DNA of 64,000 bases from Planococcus liqunii (GTDB lineage: Bacteria; Bacillota; Bacilli; Bacillales_A; Planococcaceae), in contig NZ_CP129238.1 of assembly GCF_030413595.1 (NCBI RefSeq), positions 806,001-870,000 of the forward strand. The letters are read 5' to 3'. Below are positions 52,408 through 61,885 of the stretch, in pieces; positions within the stretch are counted from its first letter, which is position 1, and each line of letters begins with the position of its first letter. The notes under the pieces are model-generated. The model did not search any database. It was not told where the DNA came from and saw nothing but the letters and a program-made list of their open reading frames with translations. The position numbers and the translations under genes were made by a program.

Positions 52408-53907
52408 TCAGCTTTGTTTAATCTGGTCTCCCAGTTTTTCTTTGCTCATCATAAAGGCGACAACCAGTGCAAGTGCAGCTGGCACGATGGCCCATAGGAA
52501 TGTACTGGCAATGGAAGAAGAAAGAGCTTCCGTCAACGTATTCGCAATTTCTGTCGGAATGTTCGAACGGGCTTCCGGCGATAAGAGCGCACGTGAATCC
52601 CCGGAGAAAGTGGCTGCCCCTTCACCGAAGCTATCCGTCAGATTGCGGGTGAATGCATGGCTCTGGATAATGCCAAAAACCGTAATGCCGATTGTCATCC
52701 CGAACGTACGAAGGAAACTTACGGTAGATGTGGCCGCACCGCGTTTCCGTACAGAGAAGGGATGAATCGCCGCTGAGGGCAGCACCGAGAACGAAGCCCC
52801 GATGCCAAGGCCGGCAAGAATCATAAACGCGACAACTAGGAAGCGCGATGTATCAATCGACAACGTTGCAAGCAATACCATGCCGACAGTCAATAACGCA
52901 AGCGTCGGAATAAGGAAAGAGCGGTAAGCGAATTTCGCCATCAAAGCCCCGCCAATCGAAGCACTGACAACCGAACCGACCATCATCGGCAACAGCACAA
53001 GGCCGGAGTTTGTTGCATTGCCGCCCTGCACGCCTTGAATGTAAAACGGAATGTAAACGGAAGCTGTAATAAAAGCAGCGCCGCTGAAAATGGAAATCAG
53101 GCCGCTCGTTGCAAACAAGCGCTCTTTGAACATGCTGAAGTCAATCACCGGTTCTTCTGCACGGCGCTCCGCAATCACAAAAGCGATGGCCAGGATGGCA
53201 AAACCGCCAAACAAACTGAAGCTTTGCGGAGATGCCCAGGCAAACTCTTTGCCGCCAAGTTCAACTGCGAACATGAGGCATACGACAGCGCCGACGAGCG
53301 TAAAGGCGCCGAGCCAGTCAATGCGTTGTTTCGCATGTTCGACTGATTCTTTATAAAAGAAAGCGACCATTGCAAAGGCAATGAGCCCGAGCGGGATGTT
53401 AATGTAGAACACCCAATTCCAGCCGATGTATTCGGTAATATACGCACCAAGCAACGGGCCGAATACACTTGAAATCCCGAAAACGGCACCGAACATGCCG
53501 CTCATTTTGCCGCGCTGTTCAATCGGTACGACGTCAAACATGATGGTAAAGGCAATCGGCATCAATGCGCCGCCGCCGATTCCTTGAATCGCACGGTAAA
53601 TAATCAATTCATTGATCGTATCAGCGGTACCGCAAAGAATCGATCCGATCATGAATACAATCAATCCGAAAATGAAAAAGCGCTTCCGCCCATACATATC
53701 GGATAATTTGCCGAAAATCGGCATGCCGGCCATTTGGGCGACTAAGTAAGCGGAAGTCACCCAGACAAATTTATCGACGCCGCCTAGCTCTCCGACAATC
53801 GATGGCAGTGCAGTCGTGACAATGGTATTGTCCATCGAAGCGACCAAAATCGCGAGCAGCAAACCGCCAATGACCACTTTAATATTGCTTTGGCCTTTGT
53901 TTTTCAT
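52408..53907 (-). CDS. MFS multidrug exporter, DHA2 (14-helix, EmrB/QacA) family
   Basis: 499 residues with 14 predicted membrane helices. DHA2 motifs: ASMDNTIVTTALPSIVGELG (helix 1), GKLSDMYGRKRFF (loop 2-3 motif A), and GIGGGALMPIAF. It exports drugs or other organic compounds using the proton gradient. ATG after ATGGAGGATTCTT. No TetR or MarR regulator adjoins it. Confidence 0.9.
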   Translation of the reverse strand: MKNKGQSNIKVVIGGLLLAILVASMDNTIVTTALPSIVGELGGVDKFVWVTSAYLVAQMAGMPIFGKLSDMYGRKRFFIFGLIVFMIGSILCGTADTINELIIYRAIQGIGGGALMPIAFTIMFDVVPIEQRGKMSGMFGAVFGISSVFGPLLGAYITEYIGWNWVFYINIPLGLIAFAMVAFFYKESVEHAKQRIDWLGAFTLVGAVVCLMFAVELGGKEFAWASPQSFSLFGGFAILAIAFVIAERRAEEPVIDFSMFKERLFATSGLISIFSGAAFITASVYIPFYIQGVQGGNATNSGLVLLPMMVGSVVSASIGGALMAKFAYRSFLIPTLALLTVGMVLLATLSIDTSRFLVVAFMILAGLGIGASFSVLPSAAIHPFSVRKRGAATSTVSFLRTFGMTIGITVFGIIQSHAFTRNLTDSFGEGAATFSGDSRALLSPEARSNIPTEIANTLTEALSSSIASTFLWAIVPAALALVVAFMMSKEKLGDQIKQS

Positions 53908-54207
53908 AAGAATCCTCCATCCATTTTCTTCAATTATCTATATAAGCTTTTTATATCATAGTCCTCGAAAATCAAAATTCCAAATTTAGAAGCTCAGATT
54001 TCCAGTTAAATTTTAAGTTTATTCTAGAACAGCTGTTTTTTATTTAATTTGTTTAATTTCCCGGTTCTTTTGGATTAACTAATTGGTAGGCCAGCACCTC
54101 ACCTTAACTTTTTTCACTTTGGAATAAGCACTTGTTATTTTTGAAATACAGACTAAAGTAAAAGTAAACAAGACAAGTGGAATACGTTGGAAGAAAGGGG
54201 AGTTTTC
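53908..54207. other. intergenic region between divergent MFS and DUF1697 genes
   Basis: Contains an imperfect inverted repeat TATATAAGCTTTTTATATCA at about 53939-53958, likely near the exporter promoter and possibly its operator. Nothing else recognised. Confidence 0.35.
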
Positions 54208-54747
54208 ATGCGCCATGTAGCATTGCTTCGCGGGATTAATGTAGGGGGCAACAACAAAATCAATATGAAAGAACTCAAAAAGGTTTTTGAAGAAGCCGGG
54301 ATGGAGAACGTTAAAACGTACATCAATTCGGGCAATATCATTTTCAGCAGCAGTTGCCCATCATCGAAAGAACTCGCGGCAATTTTGGAAGGGGCGATTC
54401 TTGAAAATTTCAACCTGGAAATCCGGGTGCTCGTCTACAGTTTGGAGCAATACGAAAAAATTGCGCAAGCCATTCCGCCGCACTGGACAAATGGAGATGA
54501 GATGAAAAGCGATGTGCTCTTTCTCTGGGAAGAAATCGACCGGGAATCCCTATTGGAAGAAGTGGGAATAAAACCGGATATTGACCAGTTGTTCTATGTG
54601 CCCGGTGCGCTTCTTTGGGCAGTCGACAGGCAATGGGTGACAAGGAGCGGCATGATGAAGCTGGCCGGGTCAGCTCTTTACAAGCGCATGACTGTGCGCA
54701 ACGTCAACACTGCACGCAAAATCTACGAACTGATGAAAGAAGAATAG
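54208..54747 (+). CDS. DUF1697 domain protein
   Basis: 179 residues matching DUF1697 throughout: HVALLRGINVGGNNKINMKE, then TYINSGNIIFSS, and GALLWAVDRQWVTRSGMMKL. Family function unknown, cytosolic. ATG after AGAAAGGGG; an earlier TTG seven codons upstream overlaps the ribosome site. Confidence 0.88.
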   Translation: MRHVALLRGINVGGNNKINMKELKKVFEEAGMENVKTYINSGNIIFSSSCPSSKELAAILEGAILENFNLEIRVLVYSLEQYEKIAQAIPPHWTNGDEMKSDVLFLWEEIDRESLLEEVGIKPDIDQLFYVPGALLWAVDRQWVTRSGMMKLAGSALYKRMTVRNVNTARKIYELMKEE

Positions 54748-54815
54748 AAGAAAAAATTTCATTGAAAGCCTAAGCAGTGCAATAACTTACATCATCTTGC
54801 AAAGGGGTGGACATT

Positions 54816-57431
54816 TTGCATACCTATGTAAAGGATTTTCAGGAGATTGGCCACGATGATTTATTACAGGTCGGTGGAAAAGGATTGAATTTGGGGCAGT
54901 TGGCAAAGATGCCGGGAATCCAGGTGCCTCCCGGATTTTGTGTAACGACAGACGCCTTCAAGAAAATGCTGGCTGGCAATAAAGAAGCGGAAGGGCTGCT
55001 CGATGAATTGTCGCTGCTGACAATTGACGATAAGGAGAAAATCAGAGAAGTGAGTGCGCACCTGCGGAGTCTCGTTGAAAGCTTAGCTATACCATTAGAA
55101 ATAGAGCAGGAAATTGTTTCTTCTATGGAAGAGCTGGGAGAAGGAGCTGCTTTTGCCGTCCGCTCAAGTGCAACTGCAGAAGATTTGCCGGCGGCCTCTT
55201 TTGCCGGACAGCAGGATTCGTTTTTGAATATTCGTGGAAGAAAGGAAATCCTGCTGCACATCAGCAAATGCTGGGCATCTTTGTTTACCGACCGGGCTGT
55301 GGTGTACCGTACCCAGAACGGCTTTGACCACAGAAAAGTGCATTTGTCGGTCGTTGTTCAGCGAATGGTATTTCCACAAGCATCCGGAATTTTGTTTACG
55401 GCAGATCCGGTGACGTCCAACCGCAATGTTAGCTCAATCGATGCCAGTTTTGGCCTGGGAGAAGCACTCGTTTCCGGAATCGTTTCCGCGGACAATTATA
55501 AAGTCCGGGAAGGCAGGATTGTCAAAAAAACAATCGCGCCAAAAAAAGTCGCTGTTTACCCGCAATCAGATGGAGCTACTGAGAAAAGAGAAGTTCCACC
55601 TGCCGAACAGAAAAAACAAGCGATTGAAGACGAAAAGATTGTGGTTCTCGAGAAACTGGGCCGGCAGGTTGAGAGCCAGTTCGGGAAGCCCCAGGACATA
55701 GAGTGGTGCTTGGCGGATGATGTCATTTATATCGTACAAAGCCGACCAATCACCACTTTGTATCCTTTGCCCGAAAAACACGACGACCATTACCGGATCT
55801 TTTTTTCGGTAGGCCATCAGCAAATGATGACTGATCCGATTAAACCGCTCGGCATTTCCTTTTTCGGGTTCATGCCGGATTATGACCTGATTCATGCAGG
55901 CGGTCGCTTATTTGTTGATTTGACGCATGATCTCGCTTCGTTCAGCGGCCGCAAAATTGCAATATCATCACTCGGCAGCAACGATCCGTTGATGAAACAA
56001 GCACTTCTCAACTTTTTGGAAAGAAAACCGAAACTGATAAAAGGCAAACGTGTATTCAAACTGGGGAACGATTACCTTCCGTGGACATTTCCAGCTGTCC
56101 TGGCGAAAGTTTACCGTGACAACGATCGCCGTTTAGCCGGCCAGTTGATCAACCGAAGTGAGGCTTATATCAGGGAACTCGAGTGGCGGATTGAAGGGGT
56201 TTCCGGAGATGAATTGTTCGCCTTGATTTTAGAAGATCAAAAAGAATTGAGAAAGAGTGCTTACGACCAGCGCGGCATAGCGGCGATTCTGATCGGCGCA
56301 TATGCCACACACTGGCTCAATAAAAGTATGGAAAACTGGCTTGGCGAAAAAAATGTGGCCGACGTTTTAAGCCAATCCATCGCCAACAATGTCACATCGG
56401 AAATGGGACGTGAACTATTGGATGTAGCGGATGCGGTTCGTGCTTATCCGGAAGTGCTCGCTTACTTCGAACATCCGGATAAAGATACTTTTTTTAAAGA
56501 TCTCGAAAAACTGAAGGGCGGATCAGAAGCGAGCCTGGTGATCCGGGATTACCTTGGTAAATACGGCATGCGCTGTGCCGGTGAAATCGATATCGCCAAA
56601 ACACGGTGGAGCGAAGACCCGACCATTCTCGTTCCACCCATTTTGGGCAACGTCAAGAACTTCCTTCCGAATGCACGGCAAGCAATGGTAGAAGAAGGAA
56701 AACGGCGCGCAGCCAAAAAAACGGAAGAGTTGCTGCAGCGGCTGGAACAGCAGCCCGGCGGCAAACGGAAAGCGAAGAAAGCCAAACACATGATCAGCCT
56801 GCTCCAAAATTTTATTGGGTACCGGGAATATCCGAAATTCGCGCTCGTCAAACATTTATTTCTTTACAAGCAGGCTTTGAAGAGAGAAGCGGTTCTTCTG
56901 CAGCAAAAAGGAGCTGTCCAAGAGCCTGAGGATGTCTATTACTTGACGTTCGAAGAGTTCCGGGAAGCGGTGAATGGAAAAGCGCTGAATTGGCAAGTGA
57001 TTGAAGAGCGGAAAACAGCATATCGGCATTATGAAAAATTGACGCCGCCGCGTCTGATGACTTCTGAAGGCGAAGAGATTTTTGGCAGCTATCAAACCGA
57101 CCGGCTTCCAGAAGGGGCGCTTGCAGGCATCGGGGTTTCCGCCGGAACGGTTGAAGGGCGTGCAAGAGTGGTCCTCAAGATGGAACAGGCCCGCCTTGAA
57201 CCTGGAGACATTCTGGTCACTGCCTTTACCGATCCGAGCTGGACCCCATTGTTTGTCTCGGCAGCCGGACTGGTGACCGAAGTGGGCGGGCTCATGACGC
57301 ACGGCGCAGTGATTGCCCGAGAATATGGATTGCCGGCTGTCGTGGGAGTCGAAAATGCCACGATGACGATAAAAGACGGACAACGGATTCGCATCAACGG
57401 CTCGGAAGGCTACGTGGAAATAATGGAATAA
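54816..57431 (+). CDS. rph: rifamycin-inactivating phosphotransferase (PEP-synthase-like)
   Basis: About 871 residues. ATP-grasp domain (about 1-310: HTYVKDFQEI, QVGGKGLNLGQLAK, AVRSSATAEDLPAASFAGQQ), rifampicin-binding middle region (about 320-750), and swivelling phosphohistidine domain (about 780-871: GGLMTHGAVIAREYGLPAVVGV). The His in MTHGAVIARE is the phosphate carrier. The length, domain order and MTHG context match rifampin phosphotransferases, and the B. subtilis homologue is labelled pps. TTG at 54816 is 8 bases from AAAGGGG and gives the usual N-terminus. A GTG nine bases upstream overlaps that site. No rifamycin-associated palindrome was seen upstream. Confidence 0.85.
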   Translation: MHTYVKDFQEIGHDDLLQVGGKGLNLGQLAKMPGIQVPPGFCVTTDAFKKMLAGNKEAEGLLDELSLLTIDDKEKIREVSAHLRSLVESLAIPLEIEQEIVSSMEELGEGAAFAVRSSATAEDLPAASFAGQQDSFLNIRGRKEILLHISKCWASLFTDRAVVYRTQNGFDHRKVHLSVVVQRMVFPQASGILFTADPVTSNRNVSSIDASFGLGEALVSGIVSADNYKVREGRIVKKTIAPKKVAVYPQSDGATEKREVPPAEQKKQAIEDEKIVVLEKLGRQVESQFGKPQDIEWCLADDVIYIVQSRPITTLYPLPEKHDDHYRIFFSVGHQQMMTDPIKPLGISFFGFMPDYDLIHAGGRLFVDLTHDLASFSGRKIAISSLGSNDPLMKQALLNFLERKPKLIKGKRVFKLGNDYLPWTFPAVLAKVYRDNDRRLAGQLINRSEAYIRELEWRIEGVSGDELFALILEDQKELRKSAYDQRGIAAILIGAYATHWLNKSMENWLGEKNVADVLSQSIANNVTSEMGRELLDVADAVRAYPEVLAYFEHPDKDTFFKDLEKLKGGSEASLVIRDYLGKYGMRCAGEIDIAKTRWSEDPTILVPPILGNVKNFLPNARQAMVEEGKRRAAKKTEELLQRLEQQPGGKRKAKKAKHMISLLQNFIGYREYPKFALVKHLFLYKQALKREAVLLQQKGAVQEPEDVYYLTFEEFREAVNGKALNWQVIEERKTAYRHYEKLTPPRLMTSEGEEIFGSYQTDRLPEGALAGIGVSAGTVEGRARVVLKMEQARLEPGDILVTAFTDPSWTPLFVSAAGLVTEVGGLMTHGAVIAREYGLPAVVGVENATMTIKDGQRIRINGSEGYVEIME

Positions 57432-57524
57432 CAGAAAAATGATTGAAAGTTACAATAGTAAGTATTTTGATTTATTGGTAAACTGAGGTTAATTAACCTA
57501 TTCGATTGTTAAGGAGACTAAGCC

Positions 57525-58040
57525 ATGTCGAACCTTTCACTTGCGGAAGCAGTAAAACTGAAAAGTGTGTTAGCGAAACGAATTCAAGAATTGGAAGAAG
57601 AGATGTACCGCGTATCCTATGTTGAAATTGAAAAAGGGACGAAAGTGCCGAAGCAAGCCCGCACTTTATCGATGGTGGAACAGGAAATCGACGAGATTCG
57701 CAGCGACTTCCGCCTGTTAGACAAATTGATGTACCAGGCAAATATCGAAAATGAAATCGACTTCAACGGCGAGGCATTAACAATCGTGGAAGCCATCGAA
57801 CTGGCGACGCAGATGCGTGCCAAAGCACGGAAGTTCAAAGAGTTTGGAGCTGCTTCAAAAGAAGAGCTGACCTATTCTTTTGGGGAAGGGACGCCTCTTG
57901 TCCGGCTGGCCATGTTTGATCCGGAAGAATACCGGCTGAAAGCCCTTGAACTGGAACGCCAGGCGAACCGCCTTTCGAACGCCATCAACTCGAAAAACTA
58001 CGCAGTTGAGCTGGATTTTGATAGCGAGAAGTATTTCTAA
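57525..58040 (+). CDS. coiled-coil protein, possibly DIP1984/septicolysin-like
   Basis: 171 residues, mostly helical. The layout LAEAVKLKSVLAKRIQEL, then VEQEIDEIRSDFRLLDKLMY, then TIVEAIELATQMRAKA suggests the DIP1984 family, but I am not sure. No catalytic motif. ATG after AAGGAG. It stands alone. The function is unknown. Confidence 0.6.
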   Translation: MSNLSLAEAVKLKSVLAKRIQELEEEMYRVSYVEIEKGTKVPKQARTLSMVEQEIDEIRSDFRLLDKLMYQANIENEIDFNGEALTIVEAIELATQMRAKARKFKEFGAASKEELTYSFGEGTPLVRLAMFDPEEYRLKALELERQANRLSNAINSKNYAVELDFDSEKYF

Positions 58041-58230
58041 CCTTGAAGTGGTGAGACTCCGCTTCAAGGCATAGGAGGAGCATTTGCGTTGTACTCCGGT
58101 ACAAATGATTGAATGGCAGATGGCCAAACCAATGACCCATCACCCATGACACCTTTACCTGTGACCGATGACCAACCATTTGCAAATGCTGGCTGATAGC
58201 CGCTTTAGTGTTTTACCCGCTCCTTCTATG

Positions 58231-58263
58231 AACCCTCTTGCCGGTTGGCAAGAGGGTTTTTTT
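58231..58263 (+). terminator. intrinsic terminator
   Basis: AACCCTCTTGCC (58231-58242) pairs perfectly with GGCAAGAGGGTT (58247-58258), followed by TTTTT. Confidence 0.93.
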
Positions 58264-58289
58264 ATTCTCTACTGCTGTTTTTCCAGTTT

Positions 58290-58331
58290 CTATCCGAGGT
58301 ATTGCATTCTCTATCGAAGTTCTTCTTTTAT
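58290..58331 (+). repeat. 21 bp tandem repeat array 7
   Basis: CTATCCGAGGTATTGCATTCT and then CTATCGAAGTTCTTCTTTTA-type unit, period 21. Same family and orientation as arrays 2 and 3. Confidence 0.6.
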
Positions 58332-58406
58332 TGGCATAGAGAAGAACAGGGCATTCCCGTTTAAGTTCAGCCTTCTACAGGAATAGAACAGCAAGGGGGA
58401 TTGGTT

Positions 58407-58961
58407 ATGATTATTTATACGATTGGGCATTCCAGCCATTCAAAAGAATTTTTTGATCGCATGCTAAAAGAAACGGGAATTGATTTGTTGGCAGATGTTC
58501 GCGCATATCCCGGCAGCCGCAAGTGGCCCCAGTTTTCAAAAGATGTGTTTCCTGTCTGGCTGGAAGCGGAAGGGATCACGTATGAACATTTCGGGAAACT
58601 CGGCGGCAGGCGCCGAAAATCGAAAGACGTGGAAGGGGAAGTGAACGCTGGCTGGCGCAACCGCTCACTCCAGAATTACGCGGATTACACGCTGACGGAA
58701 GAATTCCAGCAAGGCATTGAGGAACTGCTGAAAAGGGCAGCTGAAAAGAAAGTCGCGTATTGCTGTTCGGAGCGGCATCCGTCGCGCTGCCACCGGCTGT
58801 TGATTTCAAACTGGCTTGTCGCAAACGGGCATTCAGTCAAGCACATCATTGACGGCAAAGACGGGGCAATCGAACTTGTGGATCATGAACTTGGCATGTG
58901 GGGTGCGCCCGCAGAATTGAGGAGTGACGGCACGGTCGTCTATCCGGCCGCTGAAGAATAA
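58407..58961 (+). CDS. DUF488 family protein
   Basis: 184 residues. N-terminal IYTIGHSSHSKEFFDRML and LLADVRAYPGSRKWPQFS, then CCSERHPSRCHRLLI are DUF488 signatures with conserved Cys/His residues. Function unknown. ATG after AAGGGGGA. Confidence 0.9.
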   Translation: MIIYTIGHSSHSKEFFDRMLKETGIDLLADVRAYPGSRKWPQFSKDVFPVWLEAEGITYEHFGKLGGRRRKSKDVEGEVNAGWRNRSLQNYADYTLTEEFQQGIEELLKRAAEKKVAYCCSERHPSRCHRLLISNWLVANGHSVKHIIDGKDGAIELVDHELGMWGAPAELRSDGTVVYPAAEE

Positions 58962-59043
58962 GCACAAAAACGAAACTTCTTTCAGCTTTAACCCGTACAA
59001 TAAAGAAGAAAGCAAACGCAAGAAGAAATGGAGAACGGTGCCG

Positions 59044-60414
59044 ATGACGAATTTTAAAATGCTCCTGGTTGGAAATCTGCTGTTAGCAGCTATGCTGGCC
59101 GGCTGTTCCAGCGATGAAAAACCGAGTGCGGCGGACAAGCAGCCGGCTAAAGAAGAGCAGCAAGCTGAGAAAGAAGCAGAAAAAGAAGCAGAAAAAGAAG
59201 CGCCAGCTGAACCGGCCATCCCGGAAGCAGCCATACATAATGTAGAAGAAATCGTGAAAGAAAAAGGAAAATACGATGCAAGAAATCAGATGGAGGAAAT
59301 CCAGAAAGAATTGGAAGCAGCTCCAGATGGAATGACCGGAGAAGAAGCCTATTCCCTGATTGTTTCATTGATTGCACCGGATCTTGAGGAGCCGGCAGCG
59401 AAATTCGAAGCAATCGATCCGGTGATCACGATTGATTCCGCCACACCAGAAGACGAAATCGATCTGCCGGAACAGGAAACGGTCAATGTCGCCGTACTTT
59501 TGGATGCAAGCGGCAGTATGGCTGGGGAAGTATCGAGCGGCCAAAAGATGAAACTGGCCAAACAGGCAATCCAAAAATACGCAGCAGACCTGCCTGAAGG
59601 CTCAAATGTCATGCTGCGCATCTACGGCCATAAAGGCGAGGGAACCAATGCCGATAAGGAAATGTCCTGCAGCTCTAACGAAGTGGTATATGACTTGAGT
59701 GCTTACGACGAATCTAAATTCACCGCAGCGCTTGAAGAGTTTGCACCGGCGGGGTGGACGCCTTTAGCAGGGGCCATCGAAGCAGCCGAACAGGATTTGC
59801 AGGAACAGAATGGCGACAATATCCGCAATGTGATTTATGTTGTCAGCGACGGCATTGAGACTTGTGGCGGCAATCCGGTCGCAGCTGCTGCATCTCTCAG
59901 TGGATCCGGCATTGAAGCGGAAGTGAATATCATTGGATTTGATGTGGACAACGAAGGGCAGAAACAGCTTGAAGAGGTTGCGAAAGCCGGCAAAGGACAG
60001 TACAAATCCGTTTACTCGGAAAGCGAACTGAATGAATACCTGAAGCAGGAATACAGCCGCCTGTACTGGGAATGGCTGGCTTGGGGCAATGACCGCTATT
60101 ATGATATTTTGCACCAAAGCAATAACATCTATAGTGATCTGCTGAAATACAACAACGACATTTACGGCAAATCGCTGGCTTCCTTGAATAATATGTACAG
60201 CATGTCCAACAAATTGGCGGATCTCGGAAAGTTCAAAGACGAGGAAGCAGCTACTAAATACAAAGAGTTGATCGAGACACGGCACGAAACCGTGACCCAA
60301 TATTTCAGACAGGAACAGGAAAGAAAAGACACCATCCGCAAAGACATGCATGAAAAGCTCGAGGCGAAAGTAAAACAGCTGCAAGAAGAAAGTGAAGAAA
60401 ATTACGGTTCATAA
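59044..60414 (+). CDS. VWA-domain surface lipoprotein
   Basis: 456 residues. Lipobox MLAGCS puts the lipidated Cys at 21. A Glu/Lys-rich stalk follows (about 36-55), then a VWA domain (about 145-330) with an intact metal-ion site, Asp154-x-Ser-x-Ser in LLDASGSMAGE and SDGIETCGGNP. The C-terminal helical part is rich in Asn/Tyr/Lys (about 345-456). It likely binds protein or metal at the cell surface. Ribosome site weak (TGGAG). A longer reading overlaps the DUF488 gene. Confidence 0.85.
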   Translation: MTNFKMLLVGNLLLAAMLAGCSSDEKPSAADKQPAKEEQQAEKEAEKEAEKEAPAEPAIPEAAIHNVEEIVKEKGKYDARNQMEEIQKELEAAPDGMTGEEAYSLIVSLIAPDLEEPAAKFEAIDPVITIDSATPEDEIDLPEQETVNVAVLLDASGSMAGEVSSGQKMKLAKQAIQKYAADLPEGSNVMLRIYGHKGEGTNADKEMSCSSNEVVYDLSAYDESKFTAALEEFAPAGWTPLAGAIEAAEQDLQEQNGDNIRNVIYVVSDGIETCGGNPVAAAASLSGSGIEAEVNIIGFDVDNEGQKQLEEVAKAGKGQYKSVYSESELNEYLKQEYSRLYWEWLAWGNDRYYDILHQSNNIYSDLLKYNNDIYGKSLASLNNMYSMSNKLADLGKFKDEEAATKYKELIETRHETVTQYFRQEQERKDTIRKDMHEKLEAKVKQLQEESEENYGS

Positions 60415-60420
60415 AGCAGC

Positions 60421-60462
60421 AAGAGCCCCTGTTGAGATCAATGGATCTCAGCAGGGGCTCTG
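60421..60462. terminator. bidirectional hairpin terminator
   Basis: AGAGCCCCTG-T-TGAGATC pairs with GATCTCA-G-CAGGGGCTCT. It lies between the VWA gene and the convergent DUF4181 gene. The T runs are weak on both sides. Confidence 0.75.
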
Positions 60463-60463
60463 T

Positions 60464-60880
60464 TTAGGAAACGGGAGCATCTATTAAAAATTTCATCAGA
60501 TCAAACCAGATGACTGCTCCGATAGCTAGAGCTAAAATGGCCATTTCGCTTGCCGTCAAAATGGCTTCCTTTGGATGTTCGGAATAGCGCCATTCGAAAA
60601 ATGCCTGAACGGCCATCTGCAGAACAAAAAGAGTAAGCATAATGCCTAGCATTAGATTGAGGGAATAATCTTCATAGATTAACTTGTAAAAGAAAATGAG
60701 ATAAACAATCATAGAACCAATCCGAATAGCCCAATCAACTTTCCGATGCAGACTATTGACATGACTATAAGAAAAGAACTCTTTTTTCCGTTTTTCGATA
60801 TGGAAGATTTTCCGCAATAAAACCTTGACCAGAAAAATGACTATGAACAGTACGGCTATACTTAATAATAACTTCCCCAT
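60464..60880 (-). CDS. DUF4181 membrane protein
   Basis: 138 residues, four hydrophobic helices (about 4-22, 50-70, 77-97, 110-130). The motif FFEWRYSEHPKEAILTASEM is the DUF4181 hallmark. Function unknown. ATG after GAAGGAGAGG. Confidence 0.82.
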   Translation of the reverse strand: MGKLLLSIAVLFIVIFLVKVLLRKIFHIEKRKKEFFSYSHVNSLHRKVDWAIRIGSMIVYLIFFYKLIYEDYSLNLMLGIMLTLFVLQMAVQAFFEWRYSEHPKEAILTASEMAILALAIGAVIWFDLMKFLIDAPVS

Positions 60881-61010
60881 GGCTGGCCCTCTCCTTCATA
60901 CCTGCAATCTGCTGAAAATGCTTCTATTACAAATACGTTCCAAAAGATGGAAGGTTTCAGGAAATGAAGGAATTCAGTAAATGAATTCATGCAAGATGTC
61001 GGCATAATAA

Positions 61011-61045
61011 AAACCTGCAGCAACTTGTCGAGTTTACGCAGGTGT
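61011..61045 (-). terminator. terminator of the TM2 gene
   Basis: Read leftwards: CACCTGCG...TGCAGGTT with ACCTGC pairing GCAGGT, followed by TTTTTA. Confidence 0.65.
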
Positions 61046-61050
61046 TGGCA

Positions 61051-61260
61051 TTAATATCTTCTGCCGTGCTTCGCCTGAAAATTTTCTTCTGACGACAATA
61101 TATAAGAAACACCTTCGATGAATCCAAGAATCGCAGGGATAGCTGTCCAACAGAAGGCTAAATACAAAAGACCGGTTTTCGGTTTGCCAAGATAGAATTT
61201 ATGGGCTCCAAAATCACCGAGGAAAATACCGAGAAGGCCGGCTGCTAATTTGTTTTTCAT
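61051..61260 (-). CDS. TM2-domain membrane protein
   Basis: 69 residues. TM2 domain with AAGLLGIFLGDFGAHKFYLG, then two hydrophobic helices joined by a short turn. Function in bacteria unknown. ATG at 61260 is 9 bases from AAAGG. An ATG nine bases upstream abuts that site. Confidence 0.82.
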   Translation of the reverse strand: MKNKLAAGLLGIFLGDFGAHKFYLGKPKTGLLYLAFCWTAIPAILGFIEGVSYILSSEENFQAKHGRRY

Positions 61261-61339
61261 GCCGCTCATCCTTTCTGCATTATTCTTATGTTTTCCCTTC
61301 TATTGAATTGCTAATCCTGCTCGTACAAATCCAATTCGA

Positions 61340-61368
61340 TTGACAAATATTGAGTTTGAAGTTATTAT
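61340..61368 (+). promoter_or_regulatory. consensus promoter before the Rrf2 gene
   Basis: TTGACA (61340-61345) and TATTAT (61363-61368) at exactly 17 bases, 38 bases before the start codon. Likely the self-regulated promoter of the Rrf2 gene. Confidence 0.85.
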
Positions 61369-61405
61369 AGACCCATGAAGTCTTTGAAAGGAGACGGACA
61401 ATTAT

Positions 61406-61807
61406 ATGAAATATTCTAAAGCAACAAATTACGCCCTTCATACCATGCTGCATCTGGCAGTAGCTACACCGGACAAACCGATGGGCGTGCAGCAATTGGC
61501 CCAGCAGCAGAAACTTTCTCCGACTTACTTGTCTAAAATCCTGACGAAATTGGTGAAAGAAGGCATGGTGCAATCCGCTTCAGGCGCCAATGGAGGCTAT
61601 TTGCTGAAAGCAAACTGGGAAAACATTTCATTTCTTGATATCATCCACGCCATTGAAGGAAAAGCTTCGCTGTTTGACTGCGATGTTGATCACGGACCGA
61701 ACTGCCTGATTCAGCAAGTAATGGTTTCGGCGGAAGAGAAAATGGAAGAAGAACTGAGAAACATAAAAATAGCCGATTTGGCAAAAGAAATAGCAGCGGC
61801 AAAATAA
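61406..61807 (+). CDS. Rrf2 family transcriptional regulator
   Basis: 133 residues. Winged HTH (about 1-60: KYSKATNYALHTMLHLA, then LSPTYLSKILTKLVKEGMV) and the Rrf2 beta-wing ASGANGGYLL. The sensor end has two cysteines, FDCDVDHGPNCLIQQ (C-x7-C), not the three usual in iron-sulfur types, so it may sense redox state or another signal. The next gene, a CxxC flavoprotein, is a likely target. ATG after AAAGGAG. Confidence 0.9.
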   Translation: MKYSKATNYALHTMLHLAVATPDKPMGVQQLAQQQKLSPTYLSKILTKLVKEGMVQSASGANGGYLLKANWENISFLDIIHAIEGKASLFDCDVDHGPNCLIQQVMVSAEEKMEEELRNIKIADLAKEIAAAK

Positions 61808-61832
61808 ACCGCTGTTTCTTTTTAAATCAATT

Positions 61833-61860
61833 AAGGACTTAAAGAGTCTTTTAAGTCCTT
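61833..61860 (+). other. hairpin between the Rrf2 gene and the flavoprotein gene
   Basis: AAGGACTTAAA pairs perfectly with TTTAAGTCCTT. There is no proper T run, so it may stabilise or partly attenuate the message rather than stop it. Confidence 0.5.
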
Positions 61861-61885
61861 TGAAAATCCGAGGAGATGAGTCGAA

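Larger units (their letters stand above)
58041..58406. other. intergenic region with terminator, repeats and local degenerate repeats
   Basis: Holds a terminator (58231-58263) and repeat array 7 (58290-58331). Between 58125 and 58185 short ATGACC/CACCC elements recur irregularly. No gene recognised. Confidence 0.5.

Noticed and set aside
54748..54816. Rifamycin-associated palindrome before the rph gene
   Set aside because: No long GC-rich palindrome is present in the gap.
58081..58188. Possible small RNA flanked by CATTTGC and GCAAATG
   Set aside because: The match is only seven bases over 100 bases, and no promoter or T-rich end belongs to it.
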